Shown here piece by piece: positions 1 to 7,362 of a DNA stretch of 21,890 bases (position 1 is the stretch's first letter; every line of letters starts with the position of its first letter). Source of the DNA: Pseudomonadota bacterium (GTDB taxonomy: Bacteria > Desulfobacterota > Syntrophia > Syntrophales > JADFWA01); the NCBI GenBank assembly GCA_015222855.1, contig JADFWA010000072.1, forward strand, positions 1-21,890. The letters are read 5' to 3'. Both the position numbers and the translations under genes were made by a program. The notes under the pieces are model-generated. The model was not told the origin of the DNA. It ran no database searches and was given only the letters and a program-made list of their open reading frames with translations.

Positions 1-26
1 GCATAGAGATATATGAAGGGGTTTAA
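1..26 (+). CDS. rplW: Large ribosomal subunit protein uL23, last codons only (5' truncated by the window)
   Basis: Only the last seven codons and the stop are present, read in frame from base 3 (I-E-I-Y-E-G-V-stop, TAA at 24-26). A terminus of the type '(I/F)E(F/I)(Y/F)EG' is common in bacterial L23, and rplW is the usual gene just upstream of rplB in the S10 operon. The assignment therefore rests on position plus a very short match. L23 sits at the peptide exit tunnel and docks trigger factor and SRP. The rest of the gene lies outside the window, so nothing can be said about its integrity. Confidence 0.6.
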
Positions 27-36
27 TCTTAAATGA

Positions 37-135
37 AAATATCAAAATAGAAAATTTAAAAATAAAATGAGAAGATCATAAGATGTGATGATAGCTCAGA
101 AAGGCTTTTAATTTTACTTTTTCATTTTGATATTT
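37..135. repeat. AT-rich inverted repeat in the rplW-rplB spacer
   Basis: The left arm at 37-54 (aaatatcaaaatagaaaa) and right arm at 119-135 (ttttcattttgatattt) are reverse complements over 17 bases with one bulged A, separated by 64 nt. The rplW-rplB spacer is 131 bp. The sequence could form a long RNA stem upstream of the rplB ribosome binding site, or be the remnant of an inserted palindromic element. AT-richness makes some self-complementarity likely by chance, so confidence is moderate. Confidence 0.45.
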
Positions 136-157
136 GATATTCGAGGGATTAGGACAG

Positions 158-982
158 ATGGCAATTAGAAAATATAACCCGACATCACCGGGTAGGAGAT
201 TTCAGACCTGTTCAACTTTTGAGGAAATTACCGAAACCCGGCCGGAGAAGAGCCTTTTGCGACCTCTGAGCCGAACGGGCGGGAGAAATAATAATGGAAG
301 AATAACCTCCAGGCATATCGGTGGAGGAAGCAAGAGAAGGTACCGGGTGATAGATTTTAAACGCGACAAAATGGAGGTCCCGGCCCGGGTAGCTTCCATT
401 GAATATGATCCCAATCGCTCTTCAAGGATAGCACTTCTCCACTATCTTGATGGAGAAAAAAGGTATATCCTTGCCCCAGTGGATATTAAAGTGGGGGACA
501 TGATTGTAAGCGGTGAGAATGTTGAAATAAAACCGGGTAACGTAACCACCCTGAAAAACATACCACTCGGTTCTTATATCCATAACCTGGAGATGAAGAT
601 TGGCAAAGGGGGGCAGCTGATCAGAAGCGCGGGTTCCTATGGCCAGATCATGGCGAAGGAAGGAAAATATGCCCAGGTTCGGCTCCCTTCCAGGGAAGTG
701 AGAAAGGTCTTGCTGGAGTGCAGGGCCACAATCGGACAGGTGGGGAATGTTGATCATGAGAATATAAGTCTTGGAAAGGCCGGCAGAAAAAGGTGGTTGG
801 GAAGACGTTCCAAGGTACGTGGTGTGGTGATGAATCCTGTTGATCATCCTCATGGTGGAGGAGAGGGCAAATCTTCAGGAGGAAGACATCCCGTAACCCC
901 CTGGGGAGTTCCTACCAAGGGGCATAAGACCAGGAAGAAAAACAAGAGTTCAGACAAATATATTGTCAGGAGAAGGGGTTAG
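158..982 (+). CDS. rplB: Large ribosomal subunit protein uL2
   Basis: The 274-aa product matches the usual L2 length and begins [15 protein letters not shown]2 is a core 50S protein needed for subunit association and peptidyl-transferase activity. The highly conserved C-terminal segment near residues 222-250 ([15 protein letters not shown], then [10 protein letters not shown]) is intact. H230 corresponds to E. coli His229, the residue closest to the peptidyl-transferase centre. The frame is open upstream to a TTG at 134, but the ATG at 158 gives the canonical N terminus and lies behind a GAGGG/AGGA-rich stretch at 143-154. rpsS follows after 3 nt. Confidence 0.97.
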   Translation: MAIRKYNPTSPGRRFQTCSTFEEITETRPEKSLLRPLSRTGGRNNNGRITSRHIGGGSKRRYRVIDFKRDKMEVPARVASIEYDPNRSSRIALLHYLDGEKRYILAPVDIKVGDMIVSGENVEIKPGNVTTLKNIPLGSYIHNLEMKIGKGGQLIRSAGSYGQIMAKEGKYAQVRLPSREVRKVLLECRATIGQVGNVDHENISLGKAGRKRWLGRRSKVRGVVMNPVDHPHGGGEGKSSGGRHPVTPWGVPTKGHKTRKKNKSSDKYIVRRRG

Positions 983-985
983 CCG

Positions 986-1267
986 ATGGCTCGTTCAATT
1001 AAGAAGGGTCCGTATATTGAAGAAAAACTTGTTAAAAAGGTAAGGAGAGCCGATGCTGCGGGAGACAGGAGTGTGATCAAGACCTGGTCTCGTCGTTCTA
1101 CAGTTACCCCTGAGTTAGTAGGGTATACCTTTGCCGTTCATAACGGAAAGAAATTTATTCCGGTGTTTATCACCGAGAACATGGTTGGACACAAGCTTGG
1201 TGAATTCGCGCCAACACGGACATTTTACAGTCATGCTGGTGACAGGAAATCGAAGTTACGCAGATAG
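986..1267 (+). CDS. rpsS: Small ribosomal subunit protein uS19
   Basis: The 93-aa protein begins [15 protein letters not shown] and carries the S19 signature around residues 53-75 ([23 protein letters not shown], shown here in part). S19 binds the 30S head near the A site with S13. The ATG lies 3 nt after the rplB stop, and its ribosome binding site (GGAGAAGGGG) is inside the rplB 3' end, implying translational coupling. The 170-bp gap after this gene is exceptional for this operon, where rplV normally follows almost directly. The gap is filled by the inverted-repeat element at 1276-1417. Confidence 0.97.
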   Translation: MARSIKKGPYIEEKLVKKVRRADAAGDRSVIKTWSRRSTVTPELVGYTFAVHNGKKFIPVFITENMVGHKLGEFAPTRTFYSHAGDRKSKLRR

Positions 1268-1275
1268 TTGAGATT

Positions 1276-1417
1276 GATACCTTTACAAAACGTTCAATTT
1301 TGTTCAAGGTCAAGGAAGACGAAGATTTTAACCGCAGGAATACATTAAGTATTTTGAGGATTAAAAGCTGAGCCTGACGCAGAGATTGAGCAAAAGGGGA
1401 TGTTTTGCAAAGGTATC
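1276..1417. mobile_element. MITE-like 142-bp inverted-repeat element between rpsS and rplV
   Basis: Terminal arms at 1276-1291 (gatacctttacaaaac) and 1402-1417 (gttttgcaaaggtatc) are reverse complements at 15 of 16 positions. Three more pairs of arms keep the same centre (about 1346): 1298-1307 with 1386-1395 (9 of 10), 1323-1331 with 1361-1369 (8 of 9), and 1332-1343 with 1349-1359 (good but gapped). The whole element therefore folds as one long hairpin with a loop near 1344-1348. The 5-mer AGATT directly flanks both ends (1271-1275 and 1418-1422), like a target-site duplication. The element has no ORF of useful length. Deleting it with one AGATT leaves a 23-nt rpsS-rplV spacer that keeps the GGAG at 1423-1426. 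I infer a non-autonomous transposon-derived insertion. A structured regulatory leader is the alternative. Confidence 0.65.
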
Positions 1418-1437
1418 AGATTGGAGTTTAGAGAAAT

Positions 1438-1770
1438 ATGGAAACAAGGGCCATTGCCAAATATATCCGCATTTCACCACAAAAGGCAAGATTGGTGGTG
1501 GATATGATCAGAGGAAAAAAGGTTGAGGAAGCACAAAAGATACTGACCTTTACGAGGAAAAAGGCTGCCGGGATTGTTGAAAAAGCATTGAAATCGGCAA
1601 TTGCGAATGCCGCCCAGAATCCTAATATTGATGAAAATATACTTTATGTAAAAGAGGTATTTGTGGATCAGGGACCTTCCTTGAAAAGATGGAGAGCGAG
1701 AGCGCAGGGAAGAGCGGCCATGATAAAAAAGAGGATGAGCCACATAACCGTTATACTGGATGAAGAGTAG
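1438..1770 (+). CDS. rplV: Large ribosomal subunit protein uL22
   Basis: The 110-aa product fits the L22 family length, with the N-terminal [20 protein letters not shown] motif typical of the family. The long tunnel-lining beta hairpin and family signature lie near residues 74-105 ([22 protein letters not shown], in part). L22 lines the nascent-peptide tunnel and contacts all domains of 23S rRNA. The ATG at 1438 follows a GGAG at 1423-1426 with a rather long spacing of about 11 nt. Its immediate upstream DNA is the 142-bp palindromic element, so translation of rplV may depend on how that RNA folds. rpsC follows after 19 nt. Confidence 0.96.
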   Translation: METRAIAKYIRISPQKARLVVDMIRGKKVEEAQKILTFTRKKAAGIVEKALKSAIANAAQNPNIDENILYVKEVFVDQGPSLKRWRARAQGRAAMIKKRMSHITVILDEE

Positions 1771-1789
1771 CGAATAAGGAGGTGAAGGC

Positions 1790-2434
1790 TTGGGCCAAAA
1801 AGTTAATCCAATTGGGTTCAGACTGGGTGTTAACAAGACATGGGGTTCTCAGTGGTTTGCGGAGAGAAACTATAGCGAGTTGCTTCATGAGGACATCAAG
1901 ATCAGGAAGTACCTTAAAAAGAAATTTTATCATGCAGGTATATCAAAGATAGAGATTGAGAGGGCCACTGACAAGGCCAAGATGAATATCCATGCTGCCC
2001 GTCCCGGAATTCTTATAGGCAGGAAAGGGACGGAGATTGAAAATCTCAAGAAGGATATCGAAAAGATTACCAAAAGTGAGGCGATTATAAATATCCTTGA
2101 GGTACGCAAGCCTGAAATAGATGCACAACTTGTTGCTGAAAATATTGCCCTTCAGCTTGAGAGAAGGGTTGCCTTCCGGAGGGCTATGAAAAGAAGTGTT
2201 ACAACCGCTCTCAAATTCGGCGCCAAGGGGATAAGGGTAACCTGTTCCGGAAGACTTGGGGGAGCCGAGATGTCGAGAAGGGAATGGTACAGGGAAGGAA
2301 AAGTTCCACTTCACACCTTGAGAGCAGATATTGATTACGGTGTTGCTGAGGCGCGTACAACTTACGGGATTATCGGGGTGAAGGTCATGATATTTCATGG
2401 TGAGGTGCTGCCGGATAAGAAGGCTGACAGTTGA
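1790..2434 (+). CDS. rpsC: Small ribosomal subunit protein uS3
   Basis: The 214-aa protein begins [12 protein letters not shown] after the initiator. The start codon is TTG at 1790, fixed by a strong AAGGAGGTG at 1777-1785 and by the family's invariant GQKVNP N terminus. The KH domain contains the GxxG loop as GRKG at residues 77-80. The C-terminal domain has the conserved [14 protein letters not shown] stretch near residues 151-164. S3 binds the 30S head and helps form the mRNA entry site and its helicase activity. It lacks the longer C-terminal tail of E. coli S3 (233 aa), as in many bacteria. rplP follows after 23 nt. Confidence 0.97.
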   Translation: MGQKVNPIGFRLGVNKTWGSQWFAERNYSELLHEDIKIRKYLKKKFYHAGISKIEIERATDKAKMNIHAARPGILIGRKGTEIENLKKDIEKITKSEAIINILEVRKPEIDAQLVAENIALQLERRVAFRRAMKRSVTTALKFGAKGIRVTCSGRLGGAEMSRREWYREGKVPLHTLRADIDYGVAEARTTYGIIGVKVMIFHGEVLPDKKADS

Positions 2435-2457
2435 GAGTTGATGGGGGTTTTTGAGTT

Positions 2458-2880
2458 ATGTTAATGCCGAAGAGGGTGAAATACAGAAAATTGCAAAAGG
2501 GTCGCATGAAAGGGAAACCTGTCAGGGGATGTAGTGTGGCCTTCGGCGAATATGGCCTGCAAGCAACCGAATGTGGGTGGATGACTGCGAGGCAGATTGA
2601 GTCTGCGCGTATTGCAATAACTCGTCATGTAAGACGTGGGGGAAAAGTCTGGATAAGGATATTCCCTCATAAATCGCTCACTAAAAAGCCGGCGGAGACC
2701 CGTATGGGAAAAGGAAAAGGATCTCCCGAGGAATGGGTTGCGGTTGTGAAGCCCGGCACGGTTCTGTATGAGATGGAAGGGGTTCCGAAGGATGTGGCTC
2801 GCGAGGCCTTTAGACTGGCATCGCATAAACTTTCGGTATCGACAAGATTTCTTTCCAGGGAGATGCTTTATGAAGATTAA
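2458..2880 (+). CDS. rplP: Large ribosomal subunit protein uL16
   Basis: The 140-aa product starts [16 protein letters not shown], the canonical L16 start, so the first ATG (2458) is preferred over the in-frame ATG at 2464. Conserved L16 features include [19 protein letters not shown] near residues 30-48 and the [22 protein letters not shown] region near 68-89. The latter lies close to the A-site tRNA elbow. L16 organises the 50S A site and is required for late assembly. Its stop overlaps the rpmC start by 11 nt, which implies translational coupling. Confidence 0.97.
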   Translation: MLMPKRVKYRKLQKGRMKGKPVRGCSVAFGEYGLQATECGWMTARQIESARIAITRHVRRGGKVWIRIFPHKSLTKKPAETRMGKGKGSPEEWVAVVKPGTVLYEMEGVPKDVAREAFRLASHKLSVSTRFLSREMLYED

Positions 2881-3064
2881 AGAGATCAGAGATTTCAGCG
2901 TTGATGAACTGGAGCAAAAAGAAAGAGGGCTTATTGAAGAGCTCTTCAAGCTGCGCCTCCGGCATGCCACTGCTCAACTGGATTCTCCTTTTGTGATGAG
3001 AAATATCAGAAAGGATGTGGCTCGCATAAAGACTGTTTTAAGGGAAAGAGAGGCCGGGAGATAG
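2870..3064 (+). CDS. rpmC: Large ribosomal subunit protein uL29
   Basis: This is a 64-aa protein, [19 protein letters not shown] onward, with the two-helix antiparallel coiled-coil pattern of L29 (residues about 8-35 and 40-61). The frame is open upstream to 2768, but the ATG at 2870 gives the conserved N terminus. That start sits inside the last codons of rplP and is preceded by GGGAG near 2859. L29 sits next to L23 at the tunnel exit. rpsQ begins 2 nt after the stop. Confidence 0.95.
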   Translation: MKIKEIRDFSVDELEQKERGLIEELFKLRLRHATAQLDSPFVMRNIRKDVARIKTVLREREAGR

Positions 3065-3066
3065 AT

Positions 3067-3324
3067 ATGGATGATCGTGGTAATAGAAAAACCATGCAGG
3101 GTGTTGTAATCAGCAATAAGATGGACAAGACCATCGTTGTCTTAACGGAAAGGTTGGCTAAACATCCCAAGTTTCATAAGTATATAAGGAGACGGGCGAA
3201 ATATATGGCCCATGATGAGGAAAACAGATGTAATATTGGTGACAAGGTGCTAATTGTGGAATCACGTCCTCTGAGTAAGGGAAAGAGATGGAGGATGCGT
3301 GAAATATTGGAGAAGGCAAAGTAA
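3067..3324 (+). CDS. rpsQ: Small ribosomal subunit protein uS17
   Basis: The 85-aa OB-fold protein carries the S17 pattern [20 protein letters not shown] at residues 10-29. The conserved HPKFHKYI and [19 protein letters not shown] segments follow. S17 is a primary 16S rRNA binder in the 30S body. It starts with ATG 2 nt after rpmC and probably is coupled to it. A 107-bp spacer then separates it from rplN, wider than usual. The spacer contains a 7-bp inverted pair gctatca/tgatagc (3338-3344 and 3385-3391), which is too weak to call a feature of its own. Confidence 0.96.
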   Translation: MDDRGNRKTMQGVVISNKMDKTIVVLTERLAKHPKFHKYIRRRAKYMAHDEENRCNIGDKVLIVESRPLSKGKRWRMREILEKAK

Positions 3325-3431
3325 TCGAAAGGGGTCGGCTATCAGGGCTTCAATTAGTAATTAAACATTCAAAAGTAAGAATATTGATAGCTCTTCGGGG
3401 CGGTGAACGCAATTTTGTCGGGGTATTTTTT

Positions 3432-3800
3432 ATGATTCAGATGCAGACCATTTTAAATGTGGCGGATAATTCAGGTGCAAAGAAGGTCTGTTGCATTAAA
3501 GTACTTGGAGGCTCCAAGAGAAGGTATGCCAGTATCGGCGATGTAATAGTGGTGTCGGTAAAAGAGGCCATCCCCAATTCAAAGGTGAAAAAGGGGGATG
3601 TAATGAGGGCTGTTGTGGTGAGAACGGCAAAAGAAGTCAGAAGGCCGGATGGTACATACCTTAAATTTGATGATAATTCCGCTGTTCTGATAAATAATCA
3701 ACTGGAGCCTATAGGCACAAGGATATTCGGGCCGGTAGCCCGGGAGCTGAGGGCCAAGCAATTTATGAGAATAGTATCTCTGGCACCTGAAGTCTTGTAA
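3432..3800 (+). CDS. rplN: Large ribosomal subunit protein uL14
   Basis: The 122-aa protein has exactly the family length and begins [19 protein letters not shown]. The conserved core [24 protein letters not shown] and the C-terminal GPVARELR motif are present. L14 forms an intersubunit bridge with 16S rRNA and is the docking site for the silencing factor RsfS. The frame is open to 3384, but the ATG at 3432 gives the canonical start and has a GGGG at 3419-3422 as the only plausible ribosome binding site. It is the first gene of the spc-type block. A 99-bp spacer follows. Confidence 0.97.
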   Translation: MIQMQTILNVADNSGAKKVCCIKVLGGSKRRYASIGDVIVVSVKEAIPNSKVKKGDVMRAVVVRTAKEVRRPDGTYLKFDDNSAVLINNQLEPIGTRIFGPVARELRAKQFMRIVSLAPEVL

Positions 3801-3899
3801 TAGTTGACATGGCTCAGTTTGCCGGGATCGGGGAGCCTGTTGGATTTCGTGATACGATGTTGATTGCAATATGAGAGTATGAATACTGAGGAATTGGAT

Positions 3900-4220
3900 A
3901 TGCTTGTAAAGCGTTTGAAAAAAGGTGATATGATTATGGTTGTTGCCGGCAAGGAAAAGGGGAAAACCGGCAAGATACTTAATATTATCGAAAAGAAAAA
4001 CCGTGTGGTTGCGGAGAAGTTGAATTTCATAAAAAGACATCAGAGACCGGATGCCCAGGGGAAGGGAGGCATCGTTGAGAGGGAAGGGTCTATGCATATA
4101 TCCAATGTTATGCTGATGTGTAACAAGTGTGATACCGGTGTCAGGGTGGGATACAGGGTGCTGGATGACGGCAAGAAGGTGCGTGTTTGTAAAAAATGTA
4201 ATGAGATATTGGATGATTAA
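3900..4220 (+). CDS. rplX: Large ribosomal subunit protein uL24, zinc-ribbon form
   Basis: The 106-aa protein has an N-terminal KOW motif (KKGDMIMVVAGKEKGKTGKI, residues 8-26) and the L24 core NFIKRHQRP at 42-50. The C terminus carries two Cys pairs, C74-x2-C77 and C97-x2-C100, consistent with a zinc ribbon. L24 starts 50S assembly by binding the 5' end of 23S rRNA. I chose the ATG at 3900 because TGAGGA at 3887-3892 sits 7 nt upstream and this start gives the usual short L24 N terminus. The frame extends upstream to a TTG at 3864, which would add 12 unusual residues. Confidence 0.95.
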   Translation: MLVKRLKKGDMIMVVAGKEKGKTGKILNIIEKKNRVVAEKLNFIKRHQRPDAQGKGGIVEREGSMHISNVMLMCNKCDTGVRVGYRVLDDGKKVRVCKKCNEILDD

Positions 4221-4235
4221 ACTGGGGTAGGATGG

Positions 4236-4775
4236 ATGGCAAGATTAAAAGAACATTACAAGAAAGAAGTAATTCCCGCATTAATCAAGGAATTTAAATA
4301 TAAAAGCAGGATGGAAGTCCCGAAGCTCGAGAAGATTGTCGTGAATATGGGCTTGGGTGAGGCGATTCAAAACATCAAGATACTTGATAATGCCGCTTCC
4401 GAGCTTTCCCTGATTGTGGGGCAGAAACCGGTTATCACAAAGGCAAAGAAGTCGATTGCTACGTATAAACTTCGCAAGGGTATGTCAATAGGGTGTATGG
4501 TTACTTTGAGAGGAAGCAGGATGTACGAGTTTTTTGACAGGTTTGTTAATGTTGCCATTCCGAGGATCAGGGATTTCAGGGGGATTCCGCCGAAGTCCTT
4601 TGACGGAAGGGGGAACTTTGCCGTGGGGATTAAGGAGCAGTTCATCTTTCCCGAAGTAGATTATGATAAGATTGATAAGGTCAGGGGAATGAATATCGCA
4701 ATTGTTACCTCAGCTAAAACGGATGATGAGGGAAGACAGTTCTTGAGACTTATGGGAATGCCTTTCAGGGACTGA
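4236..4775 (+). CDS. rplE: Large ribosomal subunit protein uL5
   Basis: The 179-aa product is the standard L5 length. Conserved segments include [15 protein letters not shown] (residues 31-45), [19 protein letters not shown], and the C-terminal [20 protein letters not shown] and [13 protein letters not shown]5 binds 5S rRNA and contacts the P-site tRNA. The ATG at 4236 lies 15 nt after rplX, behind GGGGTAGGATGG. The following 87-bp spacer contains a run of GGTTAAAGG-type repeats (see 4788-4837). Confidence 0.97.
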   Translation: MARLKEHYKKEVIPALIKEFKYKSRMEVPKLEKIVVNMGLGEAIQNIKILDNAASELSLIVGQKPVITKAKKSIATYKLRKGMSIGCMVTLRGSRMYEFFDRFVNVAIPRIRDFRGIPPKSFDGRGNFAVGIKEQFIFPEVDYDKIDKVRGMNIAIVTSAKTDDEGRQFLRLMGMPFRD

Positions 4776-4787
4776 GGCTATAAATGA

Positions 4788-4837
4788 GGTCAAAGGTTAA
4801 GGGTAAAGGTAAAGGGTTAAAGTTACAGGTTGTTCTG
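4788..4837. repeat. GGTTAAAGG-type low-complexity repeat in the rplE-rpsN spacer
   Basis: The spacer holds imperfect reiterations of the unit (g)ggtaaag/ggttaaag, ending in gggttaaagttacaggttgttctg at 4814-4837. That last stretch matches 19 of 24 positions of the rplF-rplR spacer at 6117-6140. A looser relative (ctaaaggcaaagggttaaagg) lies in the rpsK-rpsD spacer near 11338. The unit has no coding potential. It is most likely a dispersed intergenic repeat or slippage-generated sequence. Confidence 0.45.
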
Positions 4838-4862
4838 ATCTAAATTCAGATAGGAGTTACGC

Positions 4863-5048
4863 GTGGCAAAGAAGTCTTTAATTGCGAAGGCAAAAAGGAA
4901 AAGTAAGTTTTCTGTCAGGGAATACAATCGGTGTCCTCTCTGCGGGAGGCCGAGGGCGTATTATAAAAAATTTGATATGTGCAGGATATGTTTGAGAAAA
5001 CTTGCCCTGGCAGGGGAAATTCCCGGCATGATAAAATCGAGTTGGTAA
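4863..5048 (+). CDS. rpsN: Small ribosomal subunit protein uS14, zinc-binding (type Z)
   Basis: The 61-aa product is the short zinc-binding form of S14. Cysteines C24-x2-C27 (RCPLCGRP) and C40-x2-C43 (MCRICLRK) form the zinc site, and the conserved C terminus [11 protein letters not shown] is complete. S14 is in the 30S head next to S3 and S10. The start codon is GTG at 4863, set by the family N terminus AKKS and by TAGGAG at 4852-4857. Gene order rplE-rpsN-rpsH is canonical. A 102-bp spacer follows without a strong structure. Confidence 0.95.
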   Translation: MAKKSLIAKAKRKSKFSVREYNRCPLCGRPRAYYKKFDMCRICLRKLALAGEIPGMIKSSW

Positions 5049-5150
5049 CAACGGAATAAAGCTGAAAGTGGTTTATATCTGCGATTTCTGAAAAGTTGCC
5101 GGTAAATTTTTAACTTTTACATAGTTTGTTGAGTGTTAAGGAGAAGCAGT

Positions 5151-5552
5151 ATGGGGATGACTGATCCAATAGCGGATATGCTGACAAGAATCAGGAATGC
5201 CAACAGGATGAAGTTCAATAATGTAGATGTATTGTTGTCGAAGGTAAACTTGAATATTGCCAAGGTCTTGAATGAGTCGGGTTACATCAGCAGGTTCAAT
5301 GTTAAGAAAGACAGTGACGGGCGAGAGGTATTAAAGGTATATCTGAAATATTCGAAGTCGGGTGAGAAAGTGATAACGGATATACAGAGGGTAAGTAAAC
5401 CGGGCAGAAGGGTTTATGTCAAGAGTGAAAAGATACCAAAGGTTTTAAATGGTTATGGTGTTGCCATACTTTCAACATCGAAGGGGATCAAGGCCGATAA
5501 AGAGGCGAGGAAGTCGAATGTCGGTGGAGAGATCCTTTGTAATGTGTGGTAG
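5151..5552 (+). CDS. rpsH: Small ribosomal subunit protein uS8
   Basis: The 133-aa protein begins MGMTDPIADMLTRIRNANR, the classic S8 start. The conserved C-terminal signature GVAILSTSKGI and GGEILCNVW are present. S8 binds the central domain of 16S rRNA and, in E. coli, represses the spc operon by binding its mRNA near rplE. No such site was identified here. AAGGAGAAG at 5138-5146 selects the ATG at 5151. The frame is open upstream to a TTG at 5133. rplF follows after 25 nt. Confidence 0.97.
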   Translation: MGMTDPIADMLTRIRNANRMKFNNVDVLLSKVNLNIAKVLNESGYISRFNVKKDSDGREVLKVYLKYSKSGEKVITDIQRVSKPGRRVYVKSEKIPKVLNGYGVAILSTSKGIKADKEARKSNVGGEILCNVW

Positions 5553-5577
5553 TATTCTGAAGTCGGGGGATTTATAA

Positions 5578-6117
5578 ATGTCGAGAATCGGTAAGAAACC
5601 GATAGAAGTTCCTGATAATGTGAAGATTAGACAGGATAATTCTATAATGGAAGTTACAGGTCCCAAGGGAACTTTGTCGATGGATGTTCCCGGTGGAATT
5701 GAGGTTATCCTTGATAATGGGTCCATTATTGTGAAGAGACGCTCAGATGACAGGAAGGAAAGGTCCCTTCATGGGCTGGTAAGGACGCTGATCGCAAATA
5801 TGGTAACCGGAGTTACCTCTGGATTTGAGAAGACTCTGGAGATAACTGGTGTCGGTTATCGAGCGGAGGTGAAGGGTAATACTCTGAGTTTGTTGCTTGG
5901 TTTTTCCCATCCTGTAGAATACAAAATTCCTGATGGGATTTCTATCAAGGTTGACAAGCAGGTGATAGTGGCAATTTTCGGTATAGATAAGGATCTTGTA
6001 GGCAGGGTAGCGGCCGAGATCAGGAGTTTCAAGAAACCGGAACCTTATAAGGGAAAGGGTATAAAGTATTCAGGTGAATACATAAGAAGAAAAGTTGGAA
6101 AATCCGCGGGGGTATAG
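5578..6117 (+). CDS. rplF: Large ribosomal subunit protein uL6
   Basis: The 179-aa protein starts MSRIGKKPIEVPDNV and has the two L6 repeats. The second ends with PEPYKGKGIKYSGEYIRRK near residues 150-172, the family signature. L6 sits near the GTPase-associated centre, by the sarcin-ricin loop. The ATG at 5578 follows GGGGGA at about 5566-5571. The stop (6115-6117) runs directly into a short repeat, ggtttaaagttcaaagttgttctt at 6117-6140, related to the one in the rplE-rpsN spacer. Confidence 0.97.
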   Translation: MSRIGKKPIEVPDNVKIRQDNSIMEVTGPKGTLSMDVPGGIEVILDNGSIIVKRRSDDRKERSLHGLVRTLIANMVTGVTSGFEKTLEITGVGYRAEVKGNTLSLLLGFSHPVEYKIPDGISIKVDKQVIVAIFGIDKDLVGRVAAEIRSFKKPEPYKGKGIKYSGEYIRRKVGKSAGV

Positions 6118-6163
6118 GTTTAAAGTTCAAAGTTGTTCTTATACTTGGTATTGAGGTAGAGCA

Positions 6164-6529
6164 TTGGCGTCTAAAAAAGTTGAGAGAAAAAGAATTAAAC
6201 GTAAAAAGAGGGTGAGAGGGAAGATTTTCGGTACTCAGGAGAGGCCCCGTCTTTCTGCGTTCAGGAGTTCAAGACATATATATGTGCAGGCAATTGCCGA
6301 TGATTCGGGGAAGACCCTGGTGGAAGCCTCGACCCTTAGCAAGGAATTGAAGGAAAAACTTGCGGGGTTGAAGAAAGCGGAGGCTGCTCGTGAGGTGGGC
6401 AAACTGGTGGCAGAGAGATTATTGTCTGAGAATATCACAGAAGTTATCTTTGACAGGGGGATGTACCTTTATCATGGACGTGTGAAGGCCCTTGCCGAAG
6501 CTGCCAGAGAAGCTGGCCTGAAATTTTAA
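6164..6529 (+). CDS. rplR: Large ribosomal subunit protein uL18
   Basis: The 121-aa product has the L18 pattern: a basic N terminus (residues 4-20), then [18 protein letters not shown] and the C-terminal [25 protein letters not shown]18 binds 5S rRNA with L5 and L25. The start codon is TTG at 6164, with GAGG at 6153-6156 appropriately placed and no ATG nearby. A 124-bp spacer, longer than usual, separates it from rpsE. Confidence 0.96.
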   Translation: MASKKVERKRIKRKKRVRGKIFGTQERPRLSAFRSSRHIYVQAIADDSGKTLVEASTLSKELKEKLAGLKKAEAAREVGKLVAERLLSENITEVIFDRGMYLYHGRVKALAEAAREAGLKF

Positions 6530-6608
6530 TTGATTGGTTTTTCGCTCATCTGATGGATGGGCACCTGTTAAACTGGCTTGAACTAACGAAACCAATTGAA
6601 CCAATTAA
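6526..6608. repeat. Imperfect inverted repeat and ACCAATT duplication in the rplR-rpsE spacer
   Basis: The bases ttaattgattggttt at 6526-6540 can pair with aaaccaattgaaccaattaa at 6589-6608 in two blocks (7 and 8 bp) separated by a 5-nt bulge on the 3' side. The right arm itself is a tandem duplication of aaccaatt. The left arm starts inside the rplR stop region. No run of T follows closely enough to call a terminator, although a T-rich stretch (gtttttaac) lies at 6610-6618. Its function is unknown, and it may be a degenerate palindromic repeat. Confidence 0.35.
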
Positions 6609-6653
6609 ACGTTTTTAACTATCTTTTATTGTTTTTAGGAGTGTTGTAAGGAT

Positions 6654-7133
6654 ATGGAAGAACAGGAACTTCTTGACAGGGTTATTGCTATTAAGCGGAC
6701 GGCCAAGGTTGTCAAAGGTGGCAGAAGGTTTAGATTTAGCGCCGTTGTGGTTGTGGGCGACGGTAATGGTTCTATCGGCGCCGGGCTGGGGAAAGCCCAG
6801 GAAGTCCCGGAGGCGATAAGAAAAGGTATGGAAAAGGCCAAGAAGAATCTGACCAGGGTTTCTATTGCAGGCGGAACTATTCCTTACGAGATCATAGGGC
6901 ATTATGGGGCAGGGAAGGTCCTTCTTAAGCCGGCTTCCGAGGGAACAGGTCTTATAGCGGGAGGTGCTGTCAGGGCGGTTCTGGAAGTTGCCGGGGTTCA
7001 CAATATATTGACGAAGTGTCTTGGTTCACATAATCCGCATAATCTGGTCAAGGCAACGATCGATGGTCTTCGCAAGATGAGGACTTCCGCAGAGATTGCG
7101 GCTCTCAGGGGGAAAGATATTTCCGAAATTTAA
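6654..7133 (+). CDS. rpsE: Small ribosomal subunit protein uS5
   Basis: The 159-aa protein contains the S5 N-terminal dsRBD-like domain with the signature [21 protein letters not shown] near residues 22-42. The C-terminal domain includes [27 protein letters not shown] and the [12 protein letters not shown] motif. S5 lies at the mRNA entry and affects decoding fidelity. The ATG at 6654 follows TAAGGA at 6648-6653 with very short spacing, and an AGGAG lies further up at 6637-6641. rpmD is 35 nt downstream. Confidence 0.97.
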   Translation: MEEQELLDRVIAIKRTAKVVKGGRRFRFSAVVVVGDGNGSIGAGLGKAQEVPEAIRKGMEKAKKNLTRVSIAGGTIPYEIIGHYGAGKVLLKPASEGTGLIAGGAVRAVLEVAGVHNILTKCLGSHNPHNLVKATIDGLRKMRTSAEIAALRGKDISEI

Positions 7134-7168
7134 TGCTTCCGTTAGTGCATAGGACATAGGAGCAGGTC

Positions 7169-7360
7169 GTGAAAAAAAAGCTGAAGATAACATTGGTGAA
7201 AAGTTTTATAGGAAGGCCGGAAAAGCAGAGAAAGGTACTTCGCGGGATGGGACTCGGTAAGTTGAATAAAACCGTTTTGCTGGGTGATACCCCTGAGATT
7301 CGCGGGATGGCAAAAAAGGTTGCTCACCTGGTGGCCGTTGAAGAGATAGAGGTGAACTGA
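7169..7360 (+). CDS. rpmD: Large ribosomal subunit protein uL30
   Basis: The 63-aa protein carries the L30 pattern [20 protein letters not shown], then [14 protein letters not shown] residues (here [21 protein letters not shown]) and the C-terminal VAHLVAVEE. The start codon is GTG at 7169 with AGGAG at 7158-7162 behind it. L30 is a peripheral 50S protein. The gene sits 2 nt before rplO, the canonical rpsE-rpmD-rplO order. Confidence 0.95.
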   Translation: MKKKLKITLVKSFIGRPEKQRKVLRGMGLGKLNKTVLLGDTPEIRGMAKKVAHLVAVEEIEVN

Positions 7361-7362
7361 AT

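Noticed and set aside
422..853. 143-aa open frame on the - strand inside rplB
   Set aside because: It lies wholly within a conserved gene, with no ribosome binding site or recognisable protein. It is a shadow of rplB codon use. The same holds for the other antisense frames at 1474-1836, 2461-2970, 3579-4097, 8642-9289, 18567-18998 and 20874-21506.
3803..3808. TTGACA in the rplN-rplX spacer as a -35 box
   Set aside because: No -10-like sequence lies 15-19 bp downstream (the region is GC-rich, ccgggatcggg), so a promoter is not supported.
4788..4837. CRISPR-like or satellite array
   Set aside because: The reiterations are short, irregular and lack spacers of constant length. They are only low-complexity repeats.
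5049..5150. Hairpin aaaagtt/aactttt at 5091-5118 before rpsH
   Set aside because: A 7-bp A/T-rich stem is expected by chance in this composition and has no supporting context.
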